The notes: generated from the letters alone by a model not told the origin. A stretch of DNA of 57,677 nucleotides from Pseudomonas citronellolis (GCF_029335315.1 NZ_JARJLT010000417.1:1-57677), one strand, 5' to 3'; positions 17,794-26,508 are shown, counted from the first letter of the stretch. Program-made: numbers and translations.

Positions 17794-18660
17794 ATGACCG
17801 CCACCCCCTTCGCCATCCGCCCCCACGCCGAAGACGTCGAGGGCATGCCGATCCTGCGCGCGCTGCCGTCGGCGCAGTTCCGCAGCATCGGGCCCTTCGT
17901 GTTCTTCGATCACATGCTGGCCACCGACTTCGCCCCCGGCCGCGGCATGAACATCAACCAGCACCCGCATATCGGCCTGTCCACCCTCACCTACCTGCTC
18001 GAAGGCCAGGTGCAGCACAAGGACAGCCTCGGCTCCGACCAGCTGGTGCGCCCCGGCGACGTCAGCTGGATGAGCGCCGGGCGCGGCGTCGCGCATGTCG
18101 AGCGAACCCCGGCGGACCTGCGCGAGCGCGGCTCGCGCCTGCACGGCCTGCAGGTCTGGCTGGCCCATCCGCAGGCCGAGGAAGGCCGCGAGCCCAGCTA
18201 CAGCCACCACCCCGTCGCCAGCCTGCCGCAGAGCGAGAGCCTCGGCGTGCGCATCCGCCTGATCGCCGGCAGCGGCTTCTGCCTCACCTCGCCGGTGCCG
18301 GTGTTGTCGCCGACGCTCTACGCCGACCTCGAGATGGTCGCCGGCAGCACCCTGAACCTGTCGCCTGAATATCCGCAAAGGGCGCTCTATCTGTTGGAAG
18401 GCGAGGCCCTGCTCGACGACAATCCCGCGCCGCTGCGCCAGCTGCTGGTCCTGCCCGAGGGCGAGAGCCCGCTGCTGAGCGCCTGCAGCGACTGCCGCGC
18501 AGTGCTCATCGGCGGCGCGGCGCTGGACGGGCCGCGGCGGATGAACTGGAACTTCGTCGCCAGCGACCCGGCCCTGATCGACCAGGCCCGCCAGCGCTGG
18601 GCCGCCGGCGACTGGCCGACGGTGCCCGGCGAGCACGAGCGCATCGAACTGCCGCGCTGA
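17794..18660 (+). CDS. Pirin family protein
   Basis: This is a 288-residue bicupin of the pirin family. The N-terminal cupin carries the metal ligand set: HPHIGLSTLTYLLEGQVQH, with two histidines in HPH, and later GVAHVERTP with His and Glu. Some bacterial pirins act as quercetin dioxygenases, others as regulators; the sequence does not settle which. The preferred ATG at 17794 leaves 61 bp after the chemoreceptor stop. It is followed by a sugar transporter gene at 46 bp on the same strand and may share its transcript. Confidence 0.9.
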   Translation: MTATPFAIRPHAEDVEGMPILRALPSAQFRSIGPFVFFDHMLATDFAPGRGMNINQHPHIGLSTLTYLLEGQVQHKDSLGSDQLVRPGDVSWMSAGRGVAHVERTPADLRERGSRLHGLQVWLAHPQAEEGREPSYSHHPVASLPQSESLGVRIRLIAGSGFCLTSPVPVLSPTLYADLEMVAGSTLNLSPEYPQRALYLLEGEALLDDNPAPLRQLLVLPEGESPLLSACSDCRAVLIGGAALDGPRRMNWNFVASDPALIDQARQRWAAGDWPTVPGEHERIELPR

Positions 18661-18706
18661 GCGCGGCGGTCCACCCTTTCCCCCGCTACCACCTCCTGGA
18701 GCTCCC

Positions 18707-19957
18707 ATGCCAGAGCAGAACCGCCACACCAGCGCCCTCACGGTGCTCACCATTCTCTTCTTCATGTGGGGCCTGATCACCTCGCTGAACGACATCCTGG
18801 TGCCGCACCTGAAGGCGGTGTTCACCCTCAACTACGTGCAGGCCTCGCTGATCCAGTTCAGCTTCTTCACCGCCTACTTCATCATGTCCTTCCCGTCCGG
18901 GCGGCTGGTGGAGCGCCTGGGCTACAAGCGCGGGATCATCTTCGGCCTGCTCACCGCCGGCGTCGGTTGCCTGCTGTTCCTGCCGGCGGCCAGCGCGCAG
19001 TCCTACCCGGCGTTCCTCGCCGCGCTGTTCATCCTCGCCTCGGGCATCACCCTGCTGCAGGTGGCGGCCAACCCCTACGTCAACGTGCTGGGCAGCCCCG
19101 AGTCGGCGGCCAGCCGGTTGAACATGACCCAGGCCTTCAACTCCCTGGGCACCACCGTCGGCCCGCTGGTGGGTTCGGTGACCATCCTCGCCATCGGCGC
19201 CGGCGCGGTCGAAGGGCTAAGCAGCGCCGCCGCAGAAGCCGATTCGGTGAAGACCCCCTACCTGGTGCTGGCCGGCCTGCTGTTCGCCATCGCCATCGTC
19301 ATCGGCCTGTTCCGCCTGCCGAAGATCACCCACGGCGAGCCCAGCGACGGCGCGGCCGCCGGCCAGCACTCGCTGTTCGCCCACCGGCACCTGGTGTTCG
19401 GGGTGATCGGCATCTTCTGCTACGTCGGCGCCGAGGTGTCGATCGGCAGCTACCTGGTCAGCCTGATGGGCCAGCCGGACATCGCCGGGCTGCCCAGCGA
19501 GCAGGCCAGCAAGTACCTCTCGCTGTACTGGGGCGGCGCCATGGTCGGCCGCTTCATCGGCAGCGTGCTGATGCGCAGCATCCGCCCGAACCGCATCCTC
19601 GCCTTCAACGCACTGACCATCGTGGCGCTGCTGGCGGTGGCGATCGGCGTGGGCGGGCACGTGGCGATGTGGGCGCTGATCCTCATCGGCCTGTTCAACT
19701 CGATCATGTTCCCGACCATCTTCTCGCTGGCCCTGGAAGGGCTGGGCAACCTGACCAGCAAGGGCTCGGGCCTGCTCTGCATGGCCATCGTCGGCGGCGC
19801 GGTGATGCCGCTGCTGCAAGGCTTCTTCGCCGATCGCGTGGGCCTGCTGCTGTCCTTCGCGGTGCCGCTGGTGTGCTACCTGTACATCACCTGGTTCGGC
19901 GCACGCGGCTATCGCGCGGATGAGAGCAAGGTGGTGCGGCAGGCGGTGGAGCCCTGA
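18707..19957 (+). CDS. FucP/GluP-type sugar MFS transporter
   Basis: This is a 416-residue inner-membrane MFS protein of the fucose:H+ symporter family, with about 12 hydrophobic segments. Typical pieces are FFMWGLITSLNDILVPHLK in helix 1 and ANPYVNVLGSPESAASRLN with LNMTQAFNSLGTTVGP between helices 4 and 5. CTGGAG precedes the ATG. No sugar kinase, isomerase or dehydrogenase gene is adjacent, so the substrate (glucose, galactose or fucose type) stays open. Confidence 0.9.
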   Translation: MPEQNRHTSALTVLTILFFMWGLITSLNDILVPHLKAVFTLNYVQASLIQFSFFTAYFIMSFPSGRLVERLGYKRGIIFGLLTAGVGCLLFLPAASAQSYPAFLAALFILASGITLLQVAANPYVNVLGSPESAASRLNMTQAFNSLGTTVGPLVGSVTILAIGAGAVEGLSSAAAEADSVKTPYLVLAGLLFAIAIVIGLFRLPKITHGEPSDGAAAGQHSLFAHRHLVFGVIGIFCYVGAEVSIGSYLVSLMGQPDIAGLPSEQASKYLSLYWGGAMVGRFIGSVLMRSIRPNRILAFNALTIVALLAVAIGVGGHVAMWALILIGLFNSIMFPTIFSLALEGLGNLTSKGSGLLCMAIVGGAVMPLLQGFFADRVGLLLSFAVPLVCYLYITWFGARGYRADESKVVRQAVEP

Positions 19958-19991
19958 CGGCGACCTGAGCGGGGCTCCAGCGACGCCCCCC

Positions 19992-20060
19992 TGTAGGAGC
20001 GAGCTTGCTCGCGAACGAACCCCGCCGCGAAGCTGTTCGCGAGCAAGCTCGCTCCTGCGA
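19992..20060. repeat. Pair of inverted REP elements
   Basis: TGTAGGAGCGAGCTTGCTCG (from 19992) and its inverted partner TTCGCGAGCAAGCTCGCTCC (from 20036) flank a 20-bp spacer. This pairing is typical of Pseudomonas REP doublets, which RAYT transposases are thought to mobilise. No RAYT gene is in the window. Confidence 0.85.
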
Positions 20061-20112
20061 AAAGCCTCTCGCGAGGCTCCGGCGCCTACGCGCCCTCGGC
20101 TCCGCGACAAGA

Positions 20113-20138
20113 AAAAGCCCGGCGAACGCCGGGCTTTT
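20113..20138. terminator. Bidirectional intrinsic terminator
   Basis: AAAAGCCCGGCG-AA-CGCCGGGCTTTT is a strong hairpin with A and T tracts on either side. It can end the sugar-transporter transcript (plus strand) and the dienelactone hydrolase family gene (minus strand). Confidence 0.9.
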
Positions 20139-20159
20139 GCATGGCGCAGGTGAAACGCC

Positions 20160-20891
20160 TTACTCGCCGAACTGCTCGTCCAGCAGGTCGTACATCGCCT
20201 GGAAGGCGCGGCGCGAGACTTTCGCGTCGTACTGCATCTTGCCGGGGATCTGCGCGTGCGGGTCGGTGAAGGAATGCGCCGCGCCGCCGTAGCTGGTCAG
20301 GGTCCAGTCCACCCCGGCGTCGTTCATTTCCTTGGCGAAGTCGCGCAGCTGCTCGCGCGGCACCAGCGGGTCGATGGCGCCATCCAGGACCAGCACCGCG
20401 CCCTTGATGTTCTTCGCCTCGGCCGGATCCGTCGCGTCGAGGGTGCCGTGGAAAGACACCGCGGCGGCGATCGGCGCGCCGTCGCGGGCCAGGTCCAGGG
20501 CGCAGCAACCGCCGAAGCAGAAACCGAAGGCGGCGAGCTTGGCGCCATCCAGCGGCGCCTTGCCGGCCTGGGCCTGGAGCGCCTTGAAGGCGGCCTGCAG
20601 GCGGCGGCGCAGGGCCGCGCGGTCGTTCTTCAGCGGCATCATCGCGGCGCCGGCCTGGTCCGGGCCGTTGGGGCGCACGTCCTTGCCATAGACGTCGGCC
20701 ACCAGCACCACGTAACCGTGGCCGGCGACCTGGCGGGCGATATCCAGCGCGCCCTGGCTGACGCCCATCCAGTTCGGCGCCATCAGCAGGCCCGGGCGTT
20801 GCACGGTGCTGGAGGCGTCGAAGACGAGCTGGCCTTCGAAAGACACACCGTCGGCTTCATAGGCGACGGGCTGGACGCTGATCTGACTCAT
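20160..20891 (-). CDS. Dienelactone hydrolase family protein
   Basis: This is a 243-residue alpha/beta hydrolase of the dienelactone hydrolase family. The nucleophile elbow GFCFGG carries a cysteine, the acid is in LDGAIDPLVP, and the histidine is in GGAAHSFTDP: the Cys-Asp-His triad of the family. The ATG at 20891 follows AAGGAAG. A distal in-frame ATG at 20924 would fall in the terminator stem and is rejected. It lies downstream of htpG but behind that gene's terminator. No chlorocatechol genes are near, so the substrate is unknown. Confidence 0.9.
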   Translation of the reverse strand: MSQISVQPVAYEADGVSFEGQLVFDASSTVQRPGLLMAPNWMGVSQGALDIARQVAGHGYVVLVADVYGKDVRPNGPDQAGAAMMPLKNDRAALRRRLQAAFKALQAQAGKAPLDGAKLAAFGFCFGGCCALDLARDGAPIAAAVSFHGTLDATDPAEAKNIKGAVLVLDGAIDPLVPREQLRDFAKEMNDAGVDWTLTSYGGAAHSFTDPHAQIPGKMQYDAKVSRRAFQAMYDLLDEQFGE

Positions 20892-20921
20892 GGGTGGCTT
20901 CCTTGAGTGGGGTAGGAAAAG

Positions 20922-20949
20922 CACAAAGCCCGCTAAGGCGGGCTTTGTG
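20922..20949 (-). terminator. Intrinsic terminator of htpG
   Basis: On the minus strand the stem GCGG...CCGC (arms of 12 bp, 20922-20933 and 20938-20949, loop of four) is followed by CTTTTCC. It starts 14 bp after the htpG stop. Confidence 0.85.
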
Positions 20950-20962
20950 GGAGGTTACTCGC

Positions 20963-22861
20963 TCAGGCGGAAAGTTCCACCAGCAGCTTGTTCAACCGGC
21001 GCACATAGGCGGCCGGGTCCTTCAGGCTGTCGCCGGCGGCCAGCGCGGCCTGGTCGAAGAGGATGTGCGCCAGTTCGCCGAAGCGCTCCTCGTCGGGCTC
21101 GGCGTCGAGCTTCTCGATCAGCGGGTGGGCCGGGTTGAACTCGAAGATCGGCTTCGACTCCGGCACCTTCTGCCCGCTGGCCTCGAGGATCTGGCGCATC
21201 TGCAGGCCGAGGTCGGCCTCGCCGATGGCGAGGATCGCCGGCGAGTCGGTCAGGCGGTGCGACACGCGCACTTCCGCGACTTCCTCGCCGAGAGCGGCTT
21301 TCAGGCGCTCGACCAGGCCCTCTTTGGCCTTGGCGACTTCTTCCTGGGCCTTCTTGTCCTCTTCGGAGTCCAGGCTGCCCAGGTCCAGGTCGCCACGGGC
21401 GACATCGACGAAGGCCTTGCCGTCGAAGTCCGACAGGTAGCTCATCAGCCACTCGTCGATGCGGTCGGTGAGCAGCAGCACTTCGATGCCTTTCTTGCGG
21501 AAGACTTCCAGGTGCGGGCTGCTCTTCACCTGCGCGTAACTCTCGCCGGTGAGGTAGTAGATCTTGTCCTGGCCTTCCTTCAGGCGGCCCAGGTAGTCGG
21601 CCAGGGAGACGCTCTGCTCGCCGGACTCGTCGCTGGTGGAGGAGAAGCGCAGCAGGCCGGCGATCTTCTCCTTGTTGGCGAAGTCTTCCGCCGGGCCTTC
21701 CTTGAGGACCTGGCCGAAGTTCTTCCAGAAGCCCTTGTAGGCCTCGGCGTCATTGCCCGCCAGCTTCTCCAGCATGTCCAGCACGCGCTTGGTCAGCGCC
21801 GACTTCATCGAGTCGATCACCGGGCCGGACTGGAGGATTTCGCGGGAGACGTTCAGCGACAGGTCGTTGGAGTCCACCACGCCCTTGATGAAGCGCAGGT
21901 ACAGCGGCAGGAACTGCTCGGCCTGGTCCATGATGAACACGCGCTGCACGTACAGCTTCAGGCCGCGCGGGGCTTCGCGGTGGTACAGGTCGAACGGGGC
22001 GCGGCCGGGCACGTAGAGCAGCGAGGTGTATTCCAGCTTGCCTTCGACCTTGTTGTGGCTCCAGCTCAGCGGGTTCTCGAAGTCGTGGGCGATGTGCTTG
22101 TAGAACTCCTGGTATTCCTCGTCCTTGATCTCGGTACGCGGACGGGTCCAGAGGGCGCTGGCGCGGTTGACCACTTCCCACTCGACTTCCGCTGGCGCGT
22201 CTTCACCGTGCTGTTCTTTCGGCAGCTCGATGGGCAGGGCGATGTGGTCGGAGTACTTCTTGATGACGTTGCGCAGGCGCCAGCCGTCGGCGAACTCGTC
22301 CTCGCCATCCTTCAGGTGCAGGACGATGCGGGTGCCGCGCTCGGCCTTGTCGACGGTGGCGACGTCGAAGTCGCCCTCGCCTTTCGACGACCAGTGCACA
22401 CCCTCGCTGGCCGGTGCGCCGGCGCGACGGCTGAACACGTCGACCTTGTCGGCGACGATGAAGGCCGAATAGAAGCCCACGCCGAACTGGCCGATCAGGT
22501 GCGAATCCTTCTTCTGGTCGCCCGACAGGTTCTTCAGGAAGTCGGCGGTGCCGGACTTGGCGATGGTGCCCAGGTGCGCGATCACTTCCTCGCGGCTCAT
22601 GCCGATGCCGTTGTCTTCGAGGGTGACGGTCTTGGCGTCCTTGTCGAAGCTGACGCGGATCTTCAACTCGGCGCCGCCTTCGAGCAGCTCCGGCTTGGCC
22701 AGGGCTTCGAAGCGCAGCTTGTCGGCCGCGTCGGAGGCGTTGGAAATCAGCTCGCGGAGGAAGATTTCCTTGTTCGAATACAGGGAATGGATCATCAGGT
22801 GAAGCAGTTGCTTCACTTCGGTCTGAAAGCCCAGGGTCTCTTTCTGCGTCTCCACGCTCAT
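20963..22861 (-). CDS. htpG: Chaperone HtpG (Hsp90)
   Basis: This is the cytoplasmic ATP-dependent Hsp90 chaperone, 632 residues. The N-terminal GHKL ATPase domain is clear: [27 protein letters not shown], and the lid-side [11 protein letters not shown]. The middle domain has [26 protein letters not shown] and its catalytic arginine region. The C-terminal dimerisation domain follows. I chose the ATG at 22861 ([10 protein letters not shown]), preceded by GGAGCGAG; the distal ATG at 22885 lies upstream of that signal. A near-consensus heat-shock promoter lies 53-82 bp upstream. Confidence 0.97.
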   Translation of the reverse strand: MSVETQKETLGFQTEVKQLLHLMIHSLYSNKEIFLRELISNASDAADKLRFEALAKPELLEGGAELKIRVSFDKDAKTVTLEDNGIGMSREEVIAHLGTIAKSGTADFLKNLSGDQKKDSHLIGQFGVGFYSAFIVADKVDVFSRRAGAPASEGVHWSSKGEGDFDVATVDKAERGTRIVLHLKDGEDEFADGWRLRNVIKKYSDHIALPIELPKEQHGEDAPAEVEWEVVNRASALWTRPRTEIKDEEYQEFYKHIAHDFENPLSWSHNKVEGKLEYTSLLYVPGRAPFDLYHREAPRGLKLYVQRVFIMDQAEQFLPLYLRFIKGVVDSNDLSLNVSREILQSGPVIDSMKSALTKRVLDMLEKLAGNDAEAYKGFWKNFGQVLKEGPAEDFANKEKIAGLLRFSSTSDESGEQSVSLADYLGRLKEGQDKIYYLTGESYAQVKSSPHLEVFRKKGIEVLLLTDRIDEWLMSYLSDFDGKAFVDVARGDLDLGSLDSEEDKKAQEEVAKAKEGLVERLKAALGEEVAEVRVSHRLTDSPAILAIGEADLGLQMRQILEASGQKVPESKPIFEFNPAHPLIEKLDAEPDEERFGELAHILFDQAALAAGDSLKDPAAYVRRLNKLLVELSA

Positions 22862-22913
22862 TGGTTCTCGCTCCGAGGATGACAAAAGCCGCAGCGGGCG
22901 GCGGATGTCAGCG

Positions 22914-22943
22914 AAATGGGGTCTTCCCGAAGCTTTTCAAGGG
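22914..22943 (-). promoter_or_regulatory. Sigma-32 heat-shock promoter of htpG
   Basis: Read on the minus strand: CCCTTGAAA (-35), 13-bp spacer, CCCCATTT (-10). This matches the enterobacterial RpoH consensus CTTGAAA-N13/17-CCCCATnT essentially base for base. It sits between the htpG start and the end of the preceding gene at 22961. Confidence 0.9.
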
Positions 22944-22960
22944 CTTGCCCGACGAGGCGA

Positions 22961-24196
22961 TCAATTCACCAGCAATTCGATCGCGCTGATCTCGCTCGGC
23001 CGCAGGCTGTAGCTGGCCTGCCCGGCGCCGGTGAGCAGGCGGCGGATGACCACCCGGCCGTCCTGGTCGAAGCCGGTGAAGATGCCCTCGGCCACCCGCC
23101 CGCGCTCGGTGGTCACGCGCATGCCGCGATTCACGTAGCGCTGCGGCTCGGCCTGCAGGCGCTGCAGCGACAGGGCCCCGCCGGCGCGGGAGAGCGGCGC
23201 CTGGGCCGGCTGCGCGGCGCGCGTCGGCGCGCTTTCGACCAGCGCGCGTGGCGCCAGGCGGGCGTAATGGTCGTCGCGCACCACCCAGCCGCGCTGCGCG
23301 TCGCGCTGCAATACCAGGTCCAGGTGGCGTGGCTGGCCATCGAGGTCGAAGTCCAGCGCCAGCGGCAGCTCGTGCTGGCCGGGAAGCGGCCGTGGCGCCT
23401 GCGCGAAGGCCGCCCGCTGACCGGGAAAGCGCCGCTGCAGGTAGTCACGCAGGACGTAGGCCAGGGTGTCGGCGGAGTCGTAACGGGTGTCGACCCGGCC
23501 GTCGCGGTAGCGCAGCTGATCGGTGTACAGCTCGACGCGGCCGCTGAGTGTGGTGCGGTATTCCGCCGGCAGCACCAGGTGGAAGTCGCCGACCAGGCGG
23601 TTCGACGCCTTGGGCTGCAGGTCCAGGTGCAGGCTGTAGCCGTCGCGCAGGCGCAGCGCCTGGGGCAGGTCCTGGCCCGGCTGCAGCTGGCTGATTTCCA
23701 CGATCGGCCGCGCACCGCGGTCTTCGGGCAACAGGTCGAGACGCAACGGGCCGTGCGTCACGCCGGGCAGATGGATGCGCACTTCGCGGCTGGCGTAGAA
23801 GCCCTGCCCTTCGCGCAGGCTCAGCACGCCGTCGATCAGGTCCGCCTGGCGCGGTTCGAAGGCTTCGCCCTGCAGTTCGCCGCGCAGCTCGATGGCCAGC
23901 TCCGGCGCCGCCGCCGGCTCGCTGTGCAGCCACTGGAGCGCGACTATGGCCTGCAGCCGCGCCGGGTCCTGGGCGGCCAGCATGGCCAGGCCGACCACCA
24001 GCGGAATCCAGCCCAGCGCGCCGAAGATCACCGCGCGGCGGGCGAACGCCCAGTGCCGCGCGAGGAACACCGGCGCCAGCGGCGGCAGGAGGCAGGCGAG
24101 GCCCCACAGCGGGCCGCGCTCGAAGGCCAGCAGCACCAGCCAGACGTAGCCGGCCAGGATCAGCAGCAAGCCGCCGAGGATCAGCAGGGTGTCCAT
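22961..24196 (-). CDS. Uncharacterised membrane protein with beta-rich C-terminal region
   Basis: I do not recognise a named family for this 411-residue protein. Two hydrophobic segments begin it (LLILGGLLLILAGYVWLVLL and the RRAVIFGALGWIPLVVGLAM region). A long soluble part follows, rich in alternating strands. The last 55 or so residues (RYVNRGMRVTTERGRVAEG, FTGFDQDGRVVIRRLL, SEISAIELL) look like a small SH3/Sm-like barrel. It probably faces the periplasm, anchored by the N-terminal segments. It follows the thioesterase genes by nine bases, so it is cotranscribed with them. Its end lies just upstream of the htpG promoter. Confidence 0.75.
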   Translation of the reverse strand: MDTLLILGGLLLILAGYVWLVLLAFERGPLWGLACLLPPLAPVFLARHWAFARRAVIFGALGWIPLVVGLAMLAAQDPARLQAIVALQWLHSEPAAAPELAIELRGELQGEAFEPRQADLIDGVLSLREGQGFYASREVRIHLPGVTHGPLRLDLLPEDRGARPIVEISQLQPGQDLPQALRLRDGYSLHLDLQPKASNRLVGDFHLVLPAEYRTTLSGRVELYTDQLRYRDGRVDTRYDSADTLAYVLRDYLQRRFPGQRAAFAQAPRPLPGQHELPLALDFDLDGQPRHLDLVLQRDAQRGWVVRDDHYARLAPRALVESAPTRAAQPAQAPLSRAGGALSLQRLQAEPQRYVNRGMRVTTERGRVAEGIFTGFDQDGRVVIRRLLTGAGQASYSLRPSEISAIELLVN

Positions 24197-24205
24197 GGCC
24201 CGGAC

Positions 24206-24652
24206 CTAGGCGCCGTCGACCTTGAAATGCGCACGGGCCGTGGCGATGGGCTCCGCGCGGGTGGTCTGCCAGGCGCTGATGGCGACGTTGGCCACGCGCC
24301 GGCCCTGGCGCCAGACCTGGCATTGCGCATAGGTGTCGCGGAAATGCCCGGCGCGCAGGTAGTCGACCGAGAAGTCGATGATCTTCGGCAGGTGCGGCTG
24401 GCCCATCAGCATCAGCAGGTGGAGCATGGCCGCGTGTTCCATGAAGCCGGCGATCACCCCGCCATGCAGCGCCGGCAGGGTCGGGTTGCCGATGTTGTCG
24501 CGGCTGGCCGGCAGGTGGAAGATCACGTCCTCGCCCAGGCGCAGGCAACGGATGCCGATCAACCGGGCGTAGGGAATCATGTCCAGCAGTGGGCTGAAGT
24601 CGTTGTCCTGGTGCATCTGGCGCAGCAGTTGCTGCATGTCCGGCGAGCTCAT
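24206..24652 (-). CDS. PaaI-type hotdog-fold thioesterase (second of a pair)
   Basis: This is a 148-residue hotdog-fold protein, probably an acyl-CoA thioesterase in the cytoplasm. The hotdog helix carries ALHGGVIAGFMEHAAMLHLL, with HGG and, in place of the usual acidic residue, Glu in FMEH. The strand IDFSVDYLRAG is typical. GGAGGGCGC precedes the ATG at 24652. Its start overlaps the stop of the preceding thioesterase in ATGA. The two are diverged paralogues and may act as a heterodimer. Confidence 0.88.
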   Translation of the reverse strand: MSSPDMQQLLRQMHQDNDFSPLLDMIPYARLIGIRCLRLGEDVIFHLPASRDNIGNPTLPALHGGVIAGFMEHAAMLHLLMLMGQPHLPKIIDFSVDYLRAGHFRDTYAQCQVWRQGRRVANVAISAWQTTRAEPIATARAHFKVDGA

Positions 24653-25101
24653 GCGCCCTCCCCCTTTCCGCCCGCGCCCTTGCCCAGGCGCATGAAGGTG
24701 CCGACCACGTGGGCGATGGGTTGCGAGGGGTCGTCCTGGTAGGCCACGCCACGGGTGAAGATCACCGTGGGGGTCACGCGGTAGCACTCGGCGAACCCGT
24801 AGACGTCCTTGTGCGGCTCGGCCGGGTGCATGTAGTCGATGCGCAGGTCCAGCGTCGGGCAGATTTCGAACTGCGGCAGCACGCAGATGGTCGAGATGCC
24901 GCAGGTGGTGTCCATCAGGGTGGTGATGGCGCCGCCGTGGATCACCCCGGTTTCCGGGTTGCCAACGATCGCTTCGCTATAAGGCAGGCGCAGGGTCAGA
25001 CCTTTTTCATCCGCGGCGTGGGCGGCGATCCCCAGCACCTGGCAATGGCGCAGGACATCGAGAAAACGTTGCGCGCGCTCTAGGATGGACATTTCACTCA
25101 T
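24649..25101 (-). CDS. PaaI-type hotdog-fold thioesterase (first of a pair)
   Basis: This is a 150-residue hotdog thioesterase of the PaaI family. The catalytic segment is TGVIHGGAITTLMDTTCG, with HGG and Asp, and the characteristic strand is TLDLRIDYMHPA. The family hydrolyses acyl- or aryl-CoA esters; the substrate is not evident. It is the first gene of a minus-strand set of three (thioesterase, thioesterase, membrane protein). The ATG at 25101 has only a weak AGGA upstream. A second ATG nine bases later is a possible alternative start. Confidence 0.9.
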   Translation of the reverse strand: MSEMSILERAQRFLDVLRHCQVLGIAAHAADEKGLTLRLPYSEAIVGNPETGVIHGGAITTLMDTTCGISTICVLPQFEICPTLDLRIDYMHPAEPHKDVYGFAECYRVTPTVIFTRGVAYQDDPSQPIAHVVGTFMRLGKGAGGKGEGA

Positions 25102-25181
25102 GCGAATCGGAGTCCTGGGCTGTTCGAAGGCGCATCATACTCCCCAGCCGAGGCGCTCTGCTGTGAATAATCGTAGTACCG

Positions 25182-25195
25182 ACGCAAACTTGCGT
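25182..25195. promoter_or_regulatory. Palindrome in the thioesterase/lipoprotein divergent gap
   Basis: ACGCAA-AC-TTGCGT is a perfect inverted repeat with 6-bp arms, roughly midway between the divergent thioesterase and lipoprotein genes. A regulator site is possible. I found no clear promoter hexamers around it. Confidence 0.3.
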
Positions 25196-25262
25196 TGAAC
25201 TTCTGAAGGCAGGCTTAGCTCAAAGGGCTAACACTAGGAACGCCGCACATGGAGGCTCCACG

Positions 25263-25484
25263 ATGAAAAAAACCCTTCCCTTCGCTCTGATGCTGGTTGC
25301 CGGTCTGACTCTGGCAGGCTGTGGCAAGAAAGAAGAGCCCAAGGCTCCGCCGGCCGCACCGGCCGCCGAGCAGCCGGCGACCCCGGCTCCGAGCACCCCG
25401 CCGGCCAACGAGGCCACTCCGGCGCCGACCACCCCGGCCCCGGCCACTCCGGCTCCGTCCGGCGAGGAGCAGAAGCAGCAGTAA
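25263..25484 (+). CDS. Small Pro/Ala-rich lipoprotein
   Basis: This 73-residue protein has a textbook lipoprotein signal: MKKTLPFALMLVAGLTLAGC, lipidated Cys20. The mature part begins GKKEE and then consists almost wholly of Pro-Ala-Thr-rich repeats (APAT, APST, APTT), ending EEQKQQ. It should be an unstructured tail anchored in a membrane. GGAGG (25253-25257) precedes the ATG and an intrinsic terminator follows, so it is a stand-alone transcript. Function unknown. Confidence 0.88.
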   Translation: MKKTLPFALMLVAGLTLAGCGKKEEPKAPPAAPAAEQPATPAPSTPPANEATPAPTTPAPATPAPSGEEQKQQ

Positions 25485-25500
25485 GCTTCCGCAACAAAAC

Positions 25501-25526
25501 ACAAGGCCCGCATTCGCGGGCCTTGT
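25501..25526. terminator. Intrinsic terminator between lipoprotein and DUF599 genes
   Basis: ACAAGGCCCGC-ATTC-GCGGGCCTTGT has 11-bp arms and is followed by CGTTTCTTC on the plus strand. It ends the lipoprotein transcript and can also serve the converging DUF599 gene. Confidence 0.85.
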
Positions 25527-25533
25527 CGTTTCT

Positions 25534-26280
25534 TCACTCCGGCTCTTTCGCCGGCTCGACGTTGGGCGTGGGGGTGAACACCATCACCTTGAGCACGTCG
25601 GAGTGGAACTCGCGCTGGTACAGCACCACCACCACGCCGGAGGTGACCAGCATGAAGATCCACGGGTTGATGAACCAGGCCAGCATGGCCAGGCCGAAGT
25701 AGTAGGAACGCAGGCCCTGGTTGAACTGGTGCGCGGCCATCGACACCACCCGCGCGGCGCGCTCGGCGAAGGCTCCGCGCTCCTGTTCGCCGACATGCCG
25801 TTCGCCGATCAGCGGCGCCGAGCCGATCAGCACCGCGGCGAAGTTGTACTGGCGCATGCACCAGCTGAAGGTGAAGAAGGCGTAGACGAACACCACGGCC
25901 AGGCACAGCAGCTTCAGCTCCGACAGCCCGCGCGTGGGCGAGGCCACGAACGGCAGGTCGGCCAGCACCGACACGGTGCGCTCGGCGGAGCCCAGCAGGG
26001 TGAGGATGCCGGCCAGGATGATCAGCGTGCTGGAAGCGAAGAACGAGGCGTTGCGCTCCAGGTTGCCGATCACGCTGGCATCGGCCACGCGGTTGTCGCG
26101 CAGCAGCAGGCGGCGCATCCAGTCCTTGCGGTACAGGTGCAGCACGCTGGCCAGGCAGGCGGTGTCGCGAGCCTTGTGGCTGGCGTAGCGGGTGTAGCCG
26201 ACCCAGCAGAAGGCGAACCAGAGCATGGCCAGCAGGTTCCACAGGTACTGGATATCGAAGAGATCGACGACGTCGGTCAT
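25534..26280 (-). CDS. DUF599 family inner-membrane protein
   Basis: This is a 248-residue protein with four hydrophobic segments (WNLLAMLWFAFCWVGY; SSTLIILAGILTLLG; KLLCLAVVFVYAFFTFSW; YYFGLAMLAWFINPWIFML). This pattern and the motifs LYRKDWMRRLLLRDNRVAD and GNLERNASFFASS mark DUF599. The function is unknown. The ATG at 26280 follows AAGGAAG; upstream in-frame starts have no such signal. It is single-gene, bounded by a terminator and a REP element. Confidence 0.88.
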   Translation of the reverse strand: MTDVVDLFDIQYLWNLLAMLWFAFCWVGYTRYASHKARDTACLASVLHLYRKDWMRRLLLRDNRVADASVIGNLERNASFFASSTLIILAGILTLLGSAERTVSVLADLPFVASPTRGLSELKLLCLAVVFVYAFFTFSWCMRQYNFAAVLIGSAPLIGERHVGEQERGAFAERAARVVSMAAHQFNQGLRSYYFGLAMLAWFINPWIFMLVTSGVVVVLYQREFHSDVLKVMVFTPTPNVEPAKEPE

Positions 26281-26405
26281 GGTCTTCCTTGGCGGGGCCG
26301 CAGGTGGGCCGGGCCTATGGTGGGGTGATTTGCGGAAAAACGCGGCAGATAGACGCCAGGTATTGGTGGGAAGACACGTGATCGCTGCCGATTCCCGCGG
26401 CACCC

Positions 26406-26452
26406 TGTAGGAGCGCGCTGCGCGCGAATCGCGGGCATGGCCCGCTCCTACG
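26406..26452. repeat. REP-type element, complete
   Basis: TGTAGGAGCGCGCTGCGCGC followed by CGCGGGCATGGCCCGCTCC. It is a variant of the REP core. Its right half matches the element at the left edge of the window. Confidence 0.75.
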
Positions 26453-26464
26453 CCCCCAAAAGAA

Positions 26465-26489
26465 AAAGACCGCCTCGTGGGCGGCCTTT
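26465..26489 (-). terminator. Terminator of braB
   Basis: On the minus strand AAAGGCCGCC and GGCGGTCTTT pair with one mismatch around a short loop, followed by TTTCTTTTGGG. It lies 20 bp past the braB stop. Confidence 0.75.
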
Positions 26490-26508
26490 CTCGTTGCGGC
26501 GGGCCCGA

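Noticed and set aside
19992-20060. REP doublets considered as part of a CRISPR array
   Set aside because: Only two inverted units at each site, no regular direct repeats with unique spacers, and no cas genes.
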